Shown one piece after another: positions 10,506 to 20,106 of a stretch of DNA of 64,000 nt. Numbering within the stretch: the stretch's first letter is position 1; every line of letters starts with the position of its first letter. Origin of the DNA: Bradyrhizobium sp. CB3481 (GTDB lineage Bacteria > Pseudomonadota > Alphaproteobacteria > Rhizobiales > Xanthobacteraceae); assembly GCF_029714305.1 (NCBI RefSeq), contig NZ_CP121647.1:5228501-5292500 (forward strand). Direction: 5' to 3'. The position numbers and the translations under genes are program-made. The notes beneath the pieces are model-generated. The model saw only the letters and a program-made list of their open reading frames with translations. It was not told the origin of the DNA and searched no databases.

Positions 10506-10834
10506 ATGGAAGCAACGACCGATCCGCTAGATGCCATGCTGGCGCGATTGCAGCTCTCCGGGATCCGCGATCAGCTCGACAGCCTCCTCGACGAGGCGGC
10601 GCGCGCGAACTTGTCGGCGCGTGAGATGCTGATCTTGCTGTGCGAGCGCGAGATCGCACGCAAAGACCATCGCCGCATCGAGATGGCGCTGAAGCTCGCA
10701 CACTTCCCGGCCGTGAAGGAGCTCGCTGGCTTCGACTTCGAGGCGCAGCCGTCAATCGATCCAAAGCAGATCCGCGATCTTGCCGCGTCACGTTGGATCG
10801 CCAACGGCGAGAATGTGCTGTTGCTCGGGCCGCC
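10506..10834 (+). pseudogene. istB: IstB ATPase, 5' half
   Basis: The N-terminal half of the IS21 helper ATPase: DAMLARLQLSGIRDQLDSLL, then LCEREIARKDHRRIEMALKL and WIANGENVLLLGPP. It breaks inside the Walker A motif, where the IS256 left terminus (gagggtgtcaga) begins at 10835. The remainder lies at 16453-16788. Split by insertion, so not functional. Confidence 0.9.
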
Positions 10835-11681
10835 GAGGGTGTCAGAAAGAATGTGTAAGCAGGTTTCTGTGAGTTTACCTTACCGAGGAGACTCACATGA
10901 CGACCGACACGACGATTACACCTGAACTACTGGATCAACTGCTTGCTAACTATGAGAAGCCTGAAGATCTCACAGGTGCGGACGGGCTTTTCAAGCAGCT
11001 GAAGAAGGCGCTGATTGAACGGGCGCTTGGTGCGGAGCTGAGCGATCATCTTGGCTACGAGAAGGGGGACCCGGCCGGCCGCGGCAGCGGCAACAGCCGT
11101 AACGGGACCAGCGCGAAGACAATCCTGACCGAGGACGGCGAGATCGACATAGCCGTGCCACGCGACCGGGCCGGCAGCTTTGAGCCGCTATTGATCGCCA
11201 AGGGCCAGACCCGTTTCGACGGCTTCGACGACAAAATCCTGAGCCTCTACGCGCGCGGCATGACGGTGCGCGAGATCCAGGGGCATCTATCCGAACTTTA
11301 TGGGGCCGAGGTCTCGCCGGATTTGATCAGCCGGGTGACCGACGCGGTTCTCGACGAAGTCCGGGAATGGCAAACCCGTCCGCTCGACCCGGTCTATCCG
11401 GTGGTGTTTTTCGACGCGCTGCGGGTCAAGATTCGCGATGAAGGCATGGTCAAGAACAAGGCCGTCTATGTCGCGCTGGCGCTCAATCCGGACGGCGAGA
11501 AGGAGGTTCTGGGCCTGTGGATCGAGCAGACCGAAGGCGCCAAATTCTGGCTCAAGGTCATCAACGACCTGAAGACGCGCGGCGTCAACGATATCCTGAT
11601 CGCGGTGATCGATGGACTCAAGGGCTTTCCCGAGGCAATCGCCTCGGTCTATCCGCAGACCGTGGTACAGACCTGCATCGT

Positions 11682-13187
11682 GGGGTTGTTGAAGAAGTCT
11701 GCAGACGTTGATTCACTGGTCCCGCCGGTTCTCTTTGATTCGCGAGGTGGGCAGGATGCTAGGCCGGAAAGAGCGCGATCAGCTGGAGCTGTTCATCACT
11801 GGTTCGTTGCGACAGCTCGTTCCAGACGACCACATCCTCGCTCGTGTCGATCGCGTGTTGGACCTCTCGTGGCTGCGTGACGAGGTCACCGATCTCTACT
11901 GCACAGATACCGGACGCCCGGGGATCGACCCCGAAGTGGCTGTTCGGCTCATGGTTGCCGGCTTTCTGCTGGGAATCATCCATGACCGACGGCTGCTACG
12001 CGAGGCGCAGGTCAATCTCGCGATCCGTTGGTTCGTCGGCTACGGTTTGCACGAGGTGCTACCCGACCACTCGTCGCTGACGCGCATTCGCCAGCGCTGG
12101 GGTGCCGAGCGCTTTCGCAACATCTTCAAACGCACCGTGAAGGCGTGCATAGCAGCCAAGATTGTGGCCGGCGAGATCATCCATATCGATGCATCGCTGA
12201 TCCGTGCGAATGTGAGCTGGGACGCTTTGGCCGTACGCCATGTTGCCGACGTAGAGGCGGCGAATCCATCCGAGTTCGGATGGGAAGACCGTCAGAGCGG
12301 CAAATACAAAAAGATCTGCACGACCGACCCCGATGCGACTATGGCGACGAACGGTCGTAACCGTCATCTCGAACCCTCCTATAAACAACATACGGCTGTC
12401 GATGATCTGAAGGGCGTCGTTGTCGACGTCGAGGTGACGACCGGCGAACAGAACGAAGGCATGGCCCTAGAAGCTCAGCTCGATGCCATCGCCTTGACAA
12501 CCGGTGTCGCTATTAAGACGGCGACCATGGATGCAGGCTACGCCTATGCTAAGGTTTTTCGGGCGTTGGAGGACCGCCAGATCGATGCCGTTGTACCAGC
12601 CAAGGCCGAACGGCAACCTGGCAAGGTCATACCGACGCGGCGCTTTAGGCTCGATGCCAAGCACAACCTGGTGCGCTGTCCAACCGGCAAGATCCTGCGG
12701 CCCAAAGGCAAGCTGCAACGGGACTCTTTCCAACACTTCCATGCGAGTGGCAAAGACTGTTCGGCCTGTCCCCTGCGGCCGCATTGCGTGAGCTCCTCCC
12801 GCCACGCTCGTGTGGTCGTGTTCAATGTCAACCACCCGTCGTTACTGAGAGCGCGGCGCAAGAGGCTCAGATAGGGGGAGCATGAACGCCATCTCTATCG
12901 GCGTCATCGTTGGCGGGTCGAGGGCGTCCATGGCGAAGCCAAGACTTGGCACGGTCTCCGTCGCGCCATACGCCGTGGCAGAGACAACATGCGTAGCTTT
13001 CCTCACCGCCGCTGCTATCAATCTGAAGCGGTTGGCCGCAGCCGCTTTAGCCATTTTGCTCGTGTTCGCTCCTCACGTTAACGATCGGCCGTTTAAGGAT
13101 CGCCTCGACCTGAGGCCTCCCAACGGCGCGACTGTCATCTTGCAAGAACGCGAGTCAATCGAAGATACGGGCTTCTTCAACGACCCC
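11682..13187 (+). mobile_element. IS1182-type element inserted in IS256 copy 1
   Basis: Termini are inverted repeats: GGGGTTGTTGAAGAAG at 11682 and, reading in from 13187, GGGGTCGTTGAAGAAG. The 5-bp ATCGT is duplicated at 11677-11681 and 13188-13192. The element is about 1.5 kb with one transposase gene on the plus strand. Another fragment of the same element sits at 28158-28835. Confidence 0.85.
11756..12874 (+). pseudogene. IS1182-family transposase, truncated by a +1 change near its 3' end
   Basis: MLGRKERDQLELFITGSL begins the N-terminal DUF772-like domain, which includes YGLHEVLPDHSSLTRIRQRW. The DDE domain follows with IIHIDASLIRANVSW, ATMDAGYAYAKVFRALEDR and the Cys-rich SGKDCSACPLRPHC. 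The frame stops at 12872-12874 (tag), but homologous sequence continues to about 13080 (HRWRVEGVHGEAKTWHG). Compared with the fragment at 28.5 kb, one extra G in the run at 12874-12879 causes the stop. An upstream ATG at 11708 is open, but the one at 11756 has better spacing to ggtgggcagg. Confidence 0.8.
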
Positions 13188-13907
13188 ATCGTGCACCTGA
13201 TCCGCAACAGCCTGGCGTTTGTAGCCTGGAAGGATCGCAAGGCGATCCTGCCTGCCATCAAGGCAATCTACCGGGCCGAGAATGCCGACATGGCGCTGGT
13301 CCGGCTCGAGGAGTTCGAGGACGAATGGGGCAAGCGCTATCCGGCGATCGGCCAGGCTTGGCGCCGCGCCTGGGAACAGGTCGTGCCGTTCTTCGCGTTC
13401 GCTCCTGACGTCCGCAAGATGATCTACACCACCAACGCGGTCGAGGCGCTGCACCGTAGCTTGCGCAAGATCATCAAGACCCGCGGCAGCTTTCCCAACG
13501 ACGACGCGGCGTTGAAGCTGCTTTATCTCGCCATCAAGAACGCCGGATTGAGGTGGCGGCGAGGCGTCGAGTGGACTGCCGCCATGGGTCAGTTCGCCAT
13601 TCAGTTCGGCTCGCGTTTTCCGGGATCAGCGCGATGACCAAAGTGTCGATCAGCCGTCTCATCCGGCGGCACGAGTTTGGCCGATCAGCAAGCTCTGTAA
13701 AGGCGGACCTGCGGCCCCCGCCTGCGGCGGCTGCGGCCTTGACAGAGCTTGCTGCCCGGCCATTGTTAGCCACCATCAGATCGATGGCAATGTCCGGCTG
13801 ATGCAAGAAACGACTGCGATTCAACCTTCACAGAGGCCTCTTACACAAAATATCTGACATTCCCGGGCCGCCCGAGTCAGATTCATACTACGCATCTCGC
13901 TACCCCC

Positions 13908-15977
13908 TTAGAGTTGAAGTTCTTTTTGACCCGGATCGCCAGACGATGGCCGCCGGAACCGCCGCGCATGCGCGGCGCGCTTGACATCGGGATGTTCCAG
14001 ATCAACCGCTTTGATCATCCACGGTGCGCCTTTGCACAGCTGCTGCGCAGGCAAGCTCTGTTCTTCGATCAGACGGCGAACCGTCGAAGGACTGACTTTC
14101 AACGCAGTTGCAGCTTCGTCCAAAGTGACCTCTCCACGCTCGGCGCGCTCGCCCTCTCGGTAGGCCGCAATGGCGTGTTGATTGCGCAGGCTGCAAACGC
14201 GGACACGGGTCCAACTGTTGCCCCGCCCCGTCGATTTACTGGCGCGGTTGAGAACCGCGGCGATGGTGCTATCGGGCATCTGACGCGCGAGGACACGAAC
14301 GAGATCGACCACATCTGCTGCGGTGCTCCAGCGGTGCTCGCCGGTGCGGTTCTTCCTCACCTGCAATGCCGTGTGATCGCCGCCATGCCAGTGGACAATC
14401 AAGTCCAGCACCTCGTCGTGGATGCGCACAACGATCTCATGGATCAAGCTTCGGATGATCCTCTTGCGCGTCGCAGCTGTTGCACCCGGACTTTCCCAAG
14501 CTCTCTCGAGATCGGCACCAAGCGCAAGTAACCGATCGCGATCGATGTCGCTCAACGTCATCTCCGGCGTAGCCAACAACGTCTCGCGCTCGCCCTCAAG
14601 CTCGCGGACAGCGACCAGGCGTTCGTTCCAGCGCCGCTCCAGCTCGCCGGCAACAAGGCGATTGTCCGGATCGACAGCCTCGTATCGCCGACGAGCGCGA
14701 GTTGCCTCGTAGCGTGCCTGCTCCAGAGTCAACTCGAGCTGACGCAGCTTGTCGGCGTGTTCACGCCCGCGCGCTTCCATGGCCGCCAGTGCCGCCTGTA
14801 CACCCAGCGGCTGCAGCCGCGCGATGACCTCCGCGCTGATCGCGCGATCCGCGCGCAGACCGCCGAATGAGATGCACGGGTCTCCACCATGGTTGATCTG
14901 GCTACCGCGGCAATGATAGCGCCCGACAGTACTGTGCGTGCCGCTGTAGGCAACGTGAAGTTTGCGGCCGCAGTGGCCGCAACGAAGAAGCCCCGCGAGA
15001 AGGCCTTCGCCGCGGCGGACCGAGCCGCGACTCATGAAGCTTTTTCCGTTGGCGTTGTCGGTGATCAGGCGCTGATTCCTCTCGAACTCCGCCCACGTAA
15101 TGTAGCCCTCATGGTGGTCCTTGATCAAAACCTCCCAGTCGTTGCGCTCGCGCCGGAAGCCCCGCACGATCCTCTTGCGGCCGGCCTCGATCGTCACCCG
15201 ACTGCCCGAGCGCCCGAAGACATAGGCGCCAGCATAGGCGGGATTGGTCAGGATGTGGTGGATCGTATTGTATACTGGTAACTTCCATTCGACGTGGCGG
15301 CCCTCGGGGCCATGGCCGACCGCGGGCAAAGTGATTCGCTCCTGCCGTAACCAGAGGTGGACCTGGCGCAGTGTCTGCATCTCGGCAAACTTGGTGAACA
15401 CGAGTACGAGCGCCTCCTGAATGCGCCGATCAGGGTCCTTCTCGATCCGATCGTGGGAGACCTTGAGATAGCCGATGGCGACGTTGAGGAAGAGCTCACC
15501 CCTACGTGCCTTCTGCTTCAAGGCTTCAAGCGAGCGTTGCCGAAAGATAGACAGCTCCATCTCGCTCATCGTGCCCTTCATGCCGAGCAGAAGGCGATCG
15601 TTGGGGTGGCGCGGATCGTAGACGCCATCCTCATCGACGATCAGTGTTCCAACGAGCCCGCAGAACTCCAGGAGCGTATGCCAATCCCTGCCGTTGCGGG
15701 CCAGCCGAGAGGCCTCAATCGAGACCACAGCGCCAACTCGCCCTTCGCAAATGGCGGCGAGCAGCTTCTCGAACCCGGGACGCGCGGTGCCGCCACCCGA
15801 GCGACCGAGATCGTCGTCGATTACGACCACCTCGCTCCAGCCCAGCTGCCGCGCACGGTCGGCCAAGCCGTACTGGCGGCGCTGGCTCTCGCGGTTGTTG
15901 ATAACCTGGTCGGCCGTCGACTGACGAATGTAGACGACGGCGTGGCGAGCAAGGTGCTCAGGCGTGATCTTGCTCAT
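13908..15977 (-). CDS. Large serine recombinase
   Basis: 689 residues. The resolvase-type catalytic domain carries the active Ser in HAVVYIRQSTADQV (about residue 19), plus VIDDDLGRSG and SIEASRLARNGRDW. It is followed by the recombinase domain (PAYAGAYVFGR), a zinc ribbon (LLRCGHCGRKLHV, later GDPCISFGG), a long coiled coil (about 400-470, LRQLELTLEQARYEATRARR) and a C-terminal helix-turn-helix (TLDEAATALKVSPSTVRRLI). This is the architecture of large serine recombinases. The frame is intact and overlaps the upstream small ORF by 20 bases, suggesting translational coupling. Confidence 0.9.
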   Translation of the reverse strand: MSKITPEHLARHAVVYIRQSTADQVINNRESQRRQYGLADRARQLGWSEVVVIDDDLGRSGGGTARPGFEKLLAAICEGRVGAVVSIEASRLARNGRDWHTLLEFCGLVGTLIVDEDGVYDPRHPNDRLLLGMKGTMSEMELSIFRQRSLEALKQKARRGELFLNVAIGYLKVSHDRIEKDPDRRIQEALVLVFTKFAEMQTLRQVHLWLRQERITLPAVGHGPEGRHVEWKLPVYNTIHHILTNPAYAGAYVFGRSGSRVTIEAGRKRIVRGFRRERNDWEVLIKDHHEGYITWAEFERNQRLITDNANGKSFMSRGSVRRGEGLLAGLLRCGHCGRKLHVAYSGTHSTVGRYHCRGSQINHGGDPCISFGGLRADRAISAEVIARLQPLGVQAALAAMEARGREHADKLRQLELTLEQARYEATRARRRYEAVDPDNRLVAGELERRWNERLVAVRELEGERETLLATPEMTLSDIDRDRLLALGADLERAWESPGATAATRKRIIRSLIHEIVVRIHDEVLDLIVHWHGGDHTALQVRKNRTGEHRWSTAADVVDLVRVLARQMPDSTIAAVLNRASKSTGRGNSWTRVRVCSLRNQHAIAAYREGERAERGEVTLDEAATALKVSPSTVRRLIEEQSLPAQQLCKGAPWMIKAVDLEHPDVKRAAHARRFRRPSSGDPGQKELQL

Positions 15978-16152
15978 CGCTGTCCTCCCGGTTCACGTCG
16001 TGTGCCTCGACTGCGCTGTCGGTGAGCGCTTCGGTCAGAAGCTCCTTTAAGAGCTCCAGCATTTGCTGATGGGTTTCGATTGGAATGCTGGTGTATGTCG
16101 GAGGGCTCTCGAACAGATCCCCCTGATGACGTGATGCATCCGCCATGACCAC
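15958..16152 (-). CDS. Small ORF of the serine-recombinase element
   Basis: 64 residues, starting MVMADASRHQGDLFESP, rich in acidic residues and with an amphipathic helix (QQMLELLKELLTEAL). No known domain was recognised. Its end overlaps the recombinase start by 20 bases. The second element has a counterpart in the same position (48233-48472), which shares a DLF motif (GDLFES against MDLFGS) and a helical C-terminus. The shared arrangement supports a real gene; the role is unknown, possibly a recombination directionality or accessory factor. Confidence 0.65.
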   Translation of the reverse strand: MVMADASRHQGDLFESPPTYTSIPIETHQQMLELLKELLTEALTDSAVEAHDVNREDSDEQDHA

Positions 16153-16420
16153 CTCCTCGCGAATGGGACGATTCGCTGGAAGAGGAGGCTAAGAGCGCGT
16201 CGACAAGAAGACGCGCCTCCAGTAGACGATCCACCGGAAGCCGCGGATCAGCTTTGAGATGGAAGGAAGCGGCGGCGGGAGCCGCCATCCATGCCGGCAG
16301 CAGCGTTAACGTGGCGTCAGGTTGTCTGATAACAAAATGCGTCTCACCCCCAAGCCGCTTGCAGGCGACAACCACGACTGACGCTCCGCATCGCGGATGG
16401 AACGGGTAAAGGATCTCCAC
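15974..16420 (-). CDS. DUF5372-like ORF of the serine-recombinase element
   Basis: From a GTG at 16420: EILYPFHPRCGASVVVVACK, then GGETHFVIRQPDATLTLLPA and PRLPVDRLLEARLLVDALL. The pattern of an HPF/HPL start, a central strand-rich part with a Pro-Ala-x-Trp-like turn, and a helical end resembles small DUF5372-type proteins found before serine recombinases in rhizobial elements. The same frame stays open through the small ORF to 15974, so the true stop may not be biologically used. The start codon is uncertain. Confidence 0.5.
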   Translation of the reverse strand: MEILYPFHPRCGASVVVVACKRLGGETHFVIRQPDATLTLLPAWMAAPAAASFHLKADPRLPVDRLLEARLLVDALLASSSSESSHSRGGGHGGCITSSGGSVREPSDIHQHSNRNPSANAGALKGASDRSAHRQRSRGTRREPGGQR

Positions 16421-16452
16421 ATCAGATCCCAGACACCCGGCATTATGACGCT

Positions 16453-16788
16453 GGTCCGCCCGGCGTCGGCAAGACGCACTTGTCGATCGCGCTGGGGCGA
16501 GAGGCAATCCTGGCCGGGTACACGGTGCAGTTCACCACTGCGACGACGCTGGTCGCGGGCCTTGCCAAGGCGCATGGCGAACGGCGTCTGGACGAGAAAC
16601 TGCTCGCGCTCTCGAAGCCAAAGCTGTTGATCGTCGACGAGCTCGGTTTACCTGCCGCTGGAACCTGACGCGGCACATTAGTTCTTCCAACTGGTCAGCC
16701 GGCGTTATGAAACTGGCGCCATGTTGATCACCTCGAACCGCAGTGTTGCTGAATGGGGCACCGTGTTCGCCGAGCCGATGACTTCATG
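16453..16788 (+). pseudogene. istB: IstB ATPase, 3' half
   Basis: Continues the gene broken at 10834: PPGVGKTHLSIALGREAIL (Walker A), FTTATTLVAGLAKAHGERR and PKLLIVDELGL (Walker B). Beyond this there is a frame change and an in-frame stop (LEPDAAH then TAG), then LVSRRYETGAMLITSNRSVA and EWGTVF before homology ends near 16788. So it is both separated from its 5' half and decayed at its 3' end. Confidence 0.85.
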
Positions 16789-16965
16789 ATGCCTCCTTCT
16801 TCGAACGCTTGGTGCGTCGTACCCGATTGCGAAGCTGACTGATTTGTTCGTTTGAGAGCTCGATCTGCCATGGCTGGCCTTTGGCCAGGGGCGCAAGTCG
16901 CTGGGCCGACATCAGATCCTCCGCCGCTGTTTTCAGCCGCCATCTCTGGCACAACGACGCGAATC
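16787..16965 (-). pseudogene. Fragment of an IS-associated ORF
   Basis: Minus-strand reading gives TAAEDLMSAQRLAPLAKGQP, then WQIELSNEQISQLRNRVRRT and KRSKKEAS before a stop. It is basic and helical, similar in feel to small accessory ORFs of transposons, but I could not assign a family. It abuts the decayed 3' end of istB, so it marks another insertion or deletion junction. Confidence 0.35.
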
Positions 16966-17889
16966 CATTGCGAATCTACGATTGCGAACTTGTGACTCGG
17001 GACACTAGCAAGTAGAATGCATGATATCGCGCGTAGGTGACCTGCTTGCGGATCTCGGCAATGACAACAAAGTTGACTGCCTCATCGTCGATGTTGATGC
17101 CGTCAAACGGCGACAGAAAGAAGTTTTCGCTGTTTCTAAGCGCGTCGTCTATTCTGCTCTTATCGCGCCGAGAGTGGGTGTGCCCAAGATTGCCAGCTAC
17201 TCCAATATAATTGCCCCTCGTGACGAACCATCAGGACGGCGCCAGATTTCCAGATTGTAAAGTACCCTAGCCATCAGCATCCAGCGTTTTAGATGTGAGA
17301 TCTCGACCGAGCGTTGATGCGACGAATGCCCGAGCTTGCTGTCCGAAAGTTGAGGCGGTCTGGTGCGCGGTCGTGAGTTGTTTTGAGTGCTGCCGGGGCA
17401 TATGCACCGGCGTATTTTGTCCGCTTACGCCATAACAATCGACCCTTCAAATAAACGCCGGACCGAATCTGGAGCATTGGAAACCAAGCTTTTGCATCCG
17501 CCCGTTTCGTAACTGTCTGTGGCTTGTTCCCATCATAGGCCAGCAAAAGTCAACCTGATCCTGTGTTTTGGCTTAAGTTTGCTACACAGGAGGGCCATTT
17601 TCCCGCGCCCCGTTCACCCCTAAGCAGTCCCCATGTGCAACGGATACTTTGTGCCCGAGCTATCCAGGTTCAGGCGTTGCCCAGTACTCAGGTGGCAAGA
17701 CCTATTGACCTTTCGCCGTAATTACTCACCAATAGCGCCCGCGATCTCTAGCCGCGGTTCTCGCATGCTGCGGTATGTCTGAACACCGGCCGTGGATCGA
17801 CGAATGGCGAATTTCTTCGTCCTGGTCTGCCATTCCTTGGCGGGGTGCTTGTTCTCTGCAAGCCCAAGGTCCTGTCGTGCCATTCATGT
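16966..17889. other. No supported gene
   Basis: About 920 bp with only short frames of no recognisable family (one plus-strand frame of 79 codons at 17021, one minus-strand frame of 85 codons at 17289). Probably decayed DNA between the IS21 remnant and the aminotransferase. Confidence 0.5.
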
Positions 17890-19296
17890 TCAGCTCGTTT
17901 TGTTGCCTTGCTGCGAGACAGCAAGGACCGTGCCAGTTATCGCATCTAGCATGTATTGATGGCTATCGAGAAAGCCTGCGAACACGTCCACAATGAACTC
18001 AGCGTCGGCGTGCGTCATCGGTGTCGAGATGGAAGCGGCAGCGCCATGCGGTAAGATAATGTCGTTCTCCACAAAAAAACGCGTGAGCTCCTTCATCACA
18101 GTTGCTGCGGCAGGCGCGGGATGGGCCTCACGGTAATCATTCGGAATTTGTGCCACTGGATGGATACGAAAAAGCGAGGCCGCTCCGGTAACGCACAACG
18201 GCGCGCCTCGGTTCGAGATGGCCCCGCCAATCCCCTCCCGGACAACATTTCCAAGCAGCTCCAGATGTGCGAAAGCCGCATGATCTAGATGCCGCATGGC
18301 GGCAAGACCGGCTGTCATGGATAGCGGATTGGCGGAAAATGTGCCGCCTTGCGGAACTAGTGGCCTGCCCGCTGATGCGTCGAATACTTTCATCACGTCC
18401 TCGCGACCGCCGATTGCTCCAATCGGCAAACCGCCGCCGATGATTTTTCCCATCGTGATGAGGTCCGGAACAAGGCCATAGCGGGCGGAACTACCCCGGA
18501 AATCCTGCCTGAGATTCAGGACTTCATCGGCAATCACGACAATGCCGTTGTTGCGGGCAGTTTCCTGAATTGCGCCGATGAATTCAGGCTTCGGGGCTAT
18601 TAGACCACCGCGGCTTGGCATCGGATCCAAAAGGATGGCGGCAAGCTCGTGCGCATGCAGTGACAACAATCGGCGAACGCCCTCAACGTCGTTGAAGCGG
18701 AGCACAACCACTTCATCGAGCACGCTTGCGGGTGTCCCGCGATAGAAGGCCGTAGGCTTGGGTGCGGTGGGATCACCCCAATTTTCCGGCGTCGCCGCCA
18801 GGCTCACCTCGCCCCAGTCGTAGGCGCCATGATAGGCGCCTTCGAGCTTGGCGATTTTCGAACGCCCGGTGAAGGCCCGCGCAGCCTTGATAGCAAACAG
18901 CACGGCCTCTGTTCCCGTATTGACGAAGCGAACGCGATCAACCTGCGGAATGCGGCCGCACAGCAGTTCCGCGAGTTCGATCTCGCCCTCAGTGGGATTT
19001 GCGAAACAGCTGCCGCGCTGAAGCTGATGTGTCAGCGCCTCCACGACGGGCGCGAAGGCATGCCCATGGATCAACGTCGTGAAGTTGCAATTGAGGTCGA
19101 GATACCGGCGGCCATCGACATCGAACAGATAGCTGCCCTCTCCGCGGTCGATATAGAGCGGCTCCGGATCCCGCTCGACGGTTACTCGGGACGTGCCGTC
19201 AGGAAAGACCAGCCGTGCGCGGGCAAAGCTATCCTTAGATCTCTGCCCAACACGCTCGATTCCCGTCACATTCAAACCTGCAAGCTCCTGGTTCAC
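17890..19296 (-). CDS. Class III PLP-dependent aminotransferase, glutamate-1-semialdehyde aminomutase-like
   Basis: 468 residues from a GTG at 19296 with gagg upstream. Fold type I aminotransferase: FVNTGTEAVLFAIKAARAFT (PLP phosphate-binding region), LEGAYHGAYDW, VIADEVLNLRQDFRG (PLP-binding Asp) and LITMGKIIGGGLPIGAIGG (Schiff-base Lys). Closest in style to glutamate-1-semialdehyde aminomutase, but the accessory-island setting suggests a substrate other than the tetrapyrrole precursor. All motifs are intact. A decayed second copy lies at 40331-40960. The next minus-strand gene upstream is a CaiB pseudogene, while the same pair order recurs around 40-53 kb. Confidence 0.85.
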   Translation of the reverse strand: MNQELAGLNVTGIERVGQRSKDSFARARLVFPDGTSRVTVERDPEPLYIDRGEGSYLFDVDGRRYLDLNCNFTTLIHGHAFAPVVEALTHQLQRGSCFANPTEGEIELAELLCGRIPQVDRVRFVNTGTEAVLFAIKAARAFTGRSKIAKLEGAYHGAYDWGEVSLAATPENWGDPTAPKPTAFYRGTPASVLDEVVVLRFNDVEGVRRLLSLHAHELAAILLDPMPSRGGLIAPKPEFIGAIQETARNNGIVVIADEVLNLRQDFRGSSARYGLVPDLITMGKIIGGGLPIGAIGGREDVMKVFDASAGRPLVPQGGTFSANPLSMTAGLAAMRHLDHAAFAHLELLGNVVREGIGGAISNRGAPLCVTGAASLFRIHPVAQIPNDYREAHPAPAAATVMKELTRFFVENDIILPHGAAASISTPMTHADAEFIVDVFAGFLDSHQYMLDAITGTVLAVSQQGNKTS

Positions 19297-20106
19297 GGTG
19301 TCCTCATCGATTTATCTGCCGTTTTGCTGAGTGTGGCCGAGCACTACTTCCTGCCGGGCCCCCTCTGTCGGGACTTTGCCATTTTACGGGTTGTCTCCGG
19401 AGCGCCGGCGTCTCCGGAGCGTGAGGTCCCGCTGATCTGAGCACCGCAGGGCTTGCCTGCTCTTGAAATTAAGCGGTGAACAGGATGAGCTCCCCTCGTG
19501 CCGAACCGCCGGAATTCACCTGCATCAGCGAGGCCGCCGACATGCGTCCTCGCGCGCGTGCGCCGCAATAGGAGCTTCGGAGTTCGGGATTGCTAGGAGT
19601 GTCATTATGCCGGAGCTGCGTGTGGCGGACCATGCCCGTGACCCTCAGATGAGCTGCATCATAGCTTGCGCGGCGAGTTGCCAACTATGGTATATGTGAA
19701 CAAGGGATCGAGACACTACCTACTCTGGTGAGGAATAGTGCCTTTGATTATTTGAGGAAACGGTGTCGCCAGGTATCAAAGTTGCGCCAGACAAAAGTAA
19801 GACGCCAACTCGATCGTAGGCAGCTACCCGGTCGGCGAATTCAGACACACAATAATAGCGTTCTCTTGCCGGTCGCGAGCTCGGCCCCAAGCAGGATTTC
19901 ACTCGTCACGCCAAGTGCGCACCGCGGTTTATTGTCAGCAAGCGGTCAGCGAGATGTCGATGCAAGGACGTCGATGATCAGCCTTTGTTCACGACGGTTA
20001 ACTCCGTCCCAGTGGAGGGTGCTGCGCCGTACTCTCTGGCGGAACACTGGACCGAGTCTGACGCATTCTGATCAGCAGGCGGCCGATCTGCCAGCCTGAG
20101 TGGTCA
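19297..20106. other. No supported gene; contains a repeated motif
   Basis: Spacer upstream of the aminotransferase. It holds one copy of a 26-bp sequence (19705-19730) that is also found at 42083-42108. No coding region is supported. Confidence 0.5.
19705..19730 (+). repeat. 26-bp repeated motif, copy 1
   Basis: Starts ggatcgagac and continues cactacctactctggtg. It matches 42083-42108 at 25 of 26 positions. It lies about 410 bp upstream of the aminotransferase start. Its role is unknown; it may be a leftover of the duplicated segment or a shared regulatory site. Confidence 0.6.

Larger units (their letters stand above)
10897..13637 (+). pseudogene. IS256 transposase, interrupted
   Basis: The N-terminal part, 10897 to about 11681, shows the mutator-type transposase: LIERALGAELSDHLGYEKGD, then [18 protein letters not shown] (first Asp) and [17 protein letters not shown] (second Asp), ending at VVQTCIV. 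The C-terminal part resumes at 13193 with HLIRNSLAFVAWKDRKAI and continues through FAPDVRKMIYTTNAVEALH (Glu region not examined further) to the end at 13637. Removing the IS1182 and one copy of ATCGT restores TCIVHLIRNS exactly, so the gene was intact before insertion. Confidence 0.9.
10835..13864 (+). mobile_element. IS256-family element, copy 1, with an IS1182 inside its transposase
   Basis: The left terminus GAGGGTGTCAGA at 10835 pairs with the right terminus (reverse complement GGGAATGTCAGA) ending at 13864. The two sides share the further matching block tgtgtaag inside. The 8-bp sequence GGGCCGCC lies just before 10835 and just after 13864, a target duplication of the size typical of IS256. 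The transposase gene inside is split by an IS1182-type element (11682-13187). Confidence 0.85.
13873..16452 (-). mobile_element. Three-gene serine-recombinase element, copy 1, inserted in istB
   Basis: A block of about 2.6 kb carries, in minus-strand order, a DUF5372-like ORF, a 64-residue ORF and a 689-residue serine recombinase. The flanks are the two halves of istB: ggccgccc beside 13873 and gtccgcccggcgtcggc from 16453. No inverted repeats were found at the ends, which fits serine-recombinase-driven integration at a short core (the shared ccgccc) rather than DDE transposition. The exact ends are uncertain by about 10 bp. Confidence 0.7.
9150..16790 (+). mobile_element. IS21-family element broken by two nested insertions
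   Basis: The istA and istB frames of one IS21-type element run from about 9243 to 10834 and resume at 16453-16788. Everything between is foreign: an IS256 (itself carrying an IS1182) and a serine-recombinase element. istB stops exactly at its Walker A motif (LLLGPP) and resumes there (PPGVGKTHL). The left end lies near 9150 (ggaattgccccctcctcgg). The right end is lost where istB decays near 16790. Confidence 0.75.

Noticed and set aside
13914..14531. Plus-strand open frames across the serine recombinase gene
   Set aside because: Antisense to a clear 689-residue recombinase with all domains; no motif of their own.
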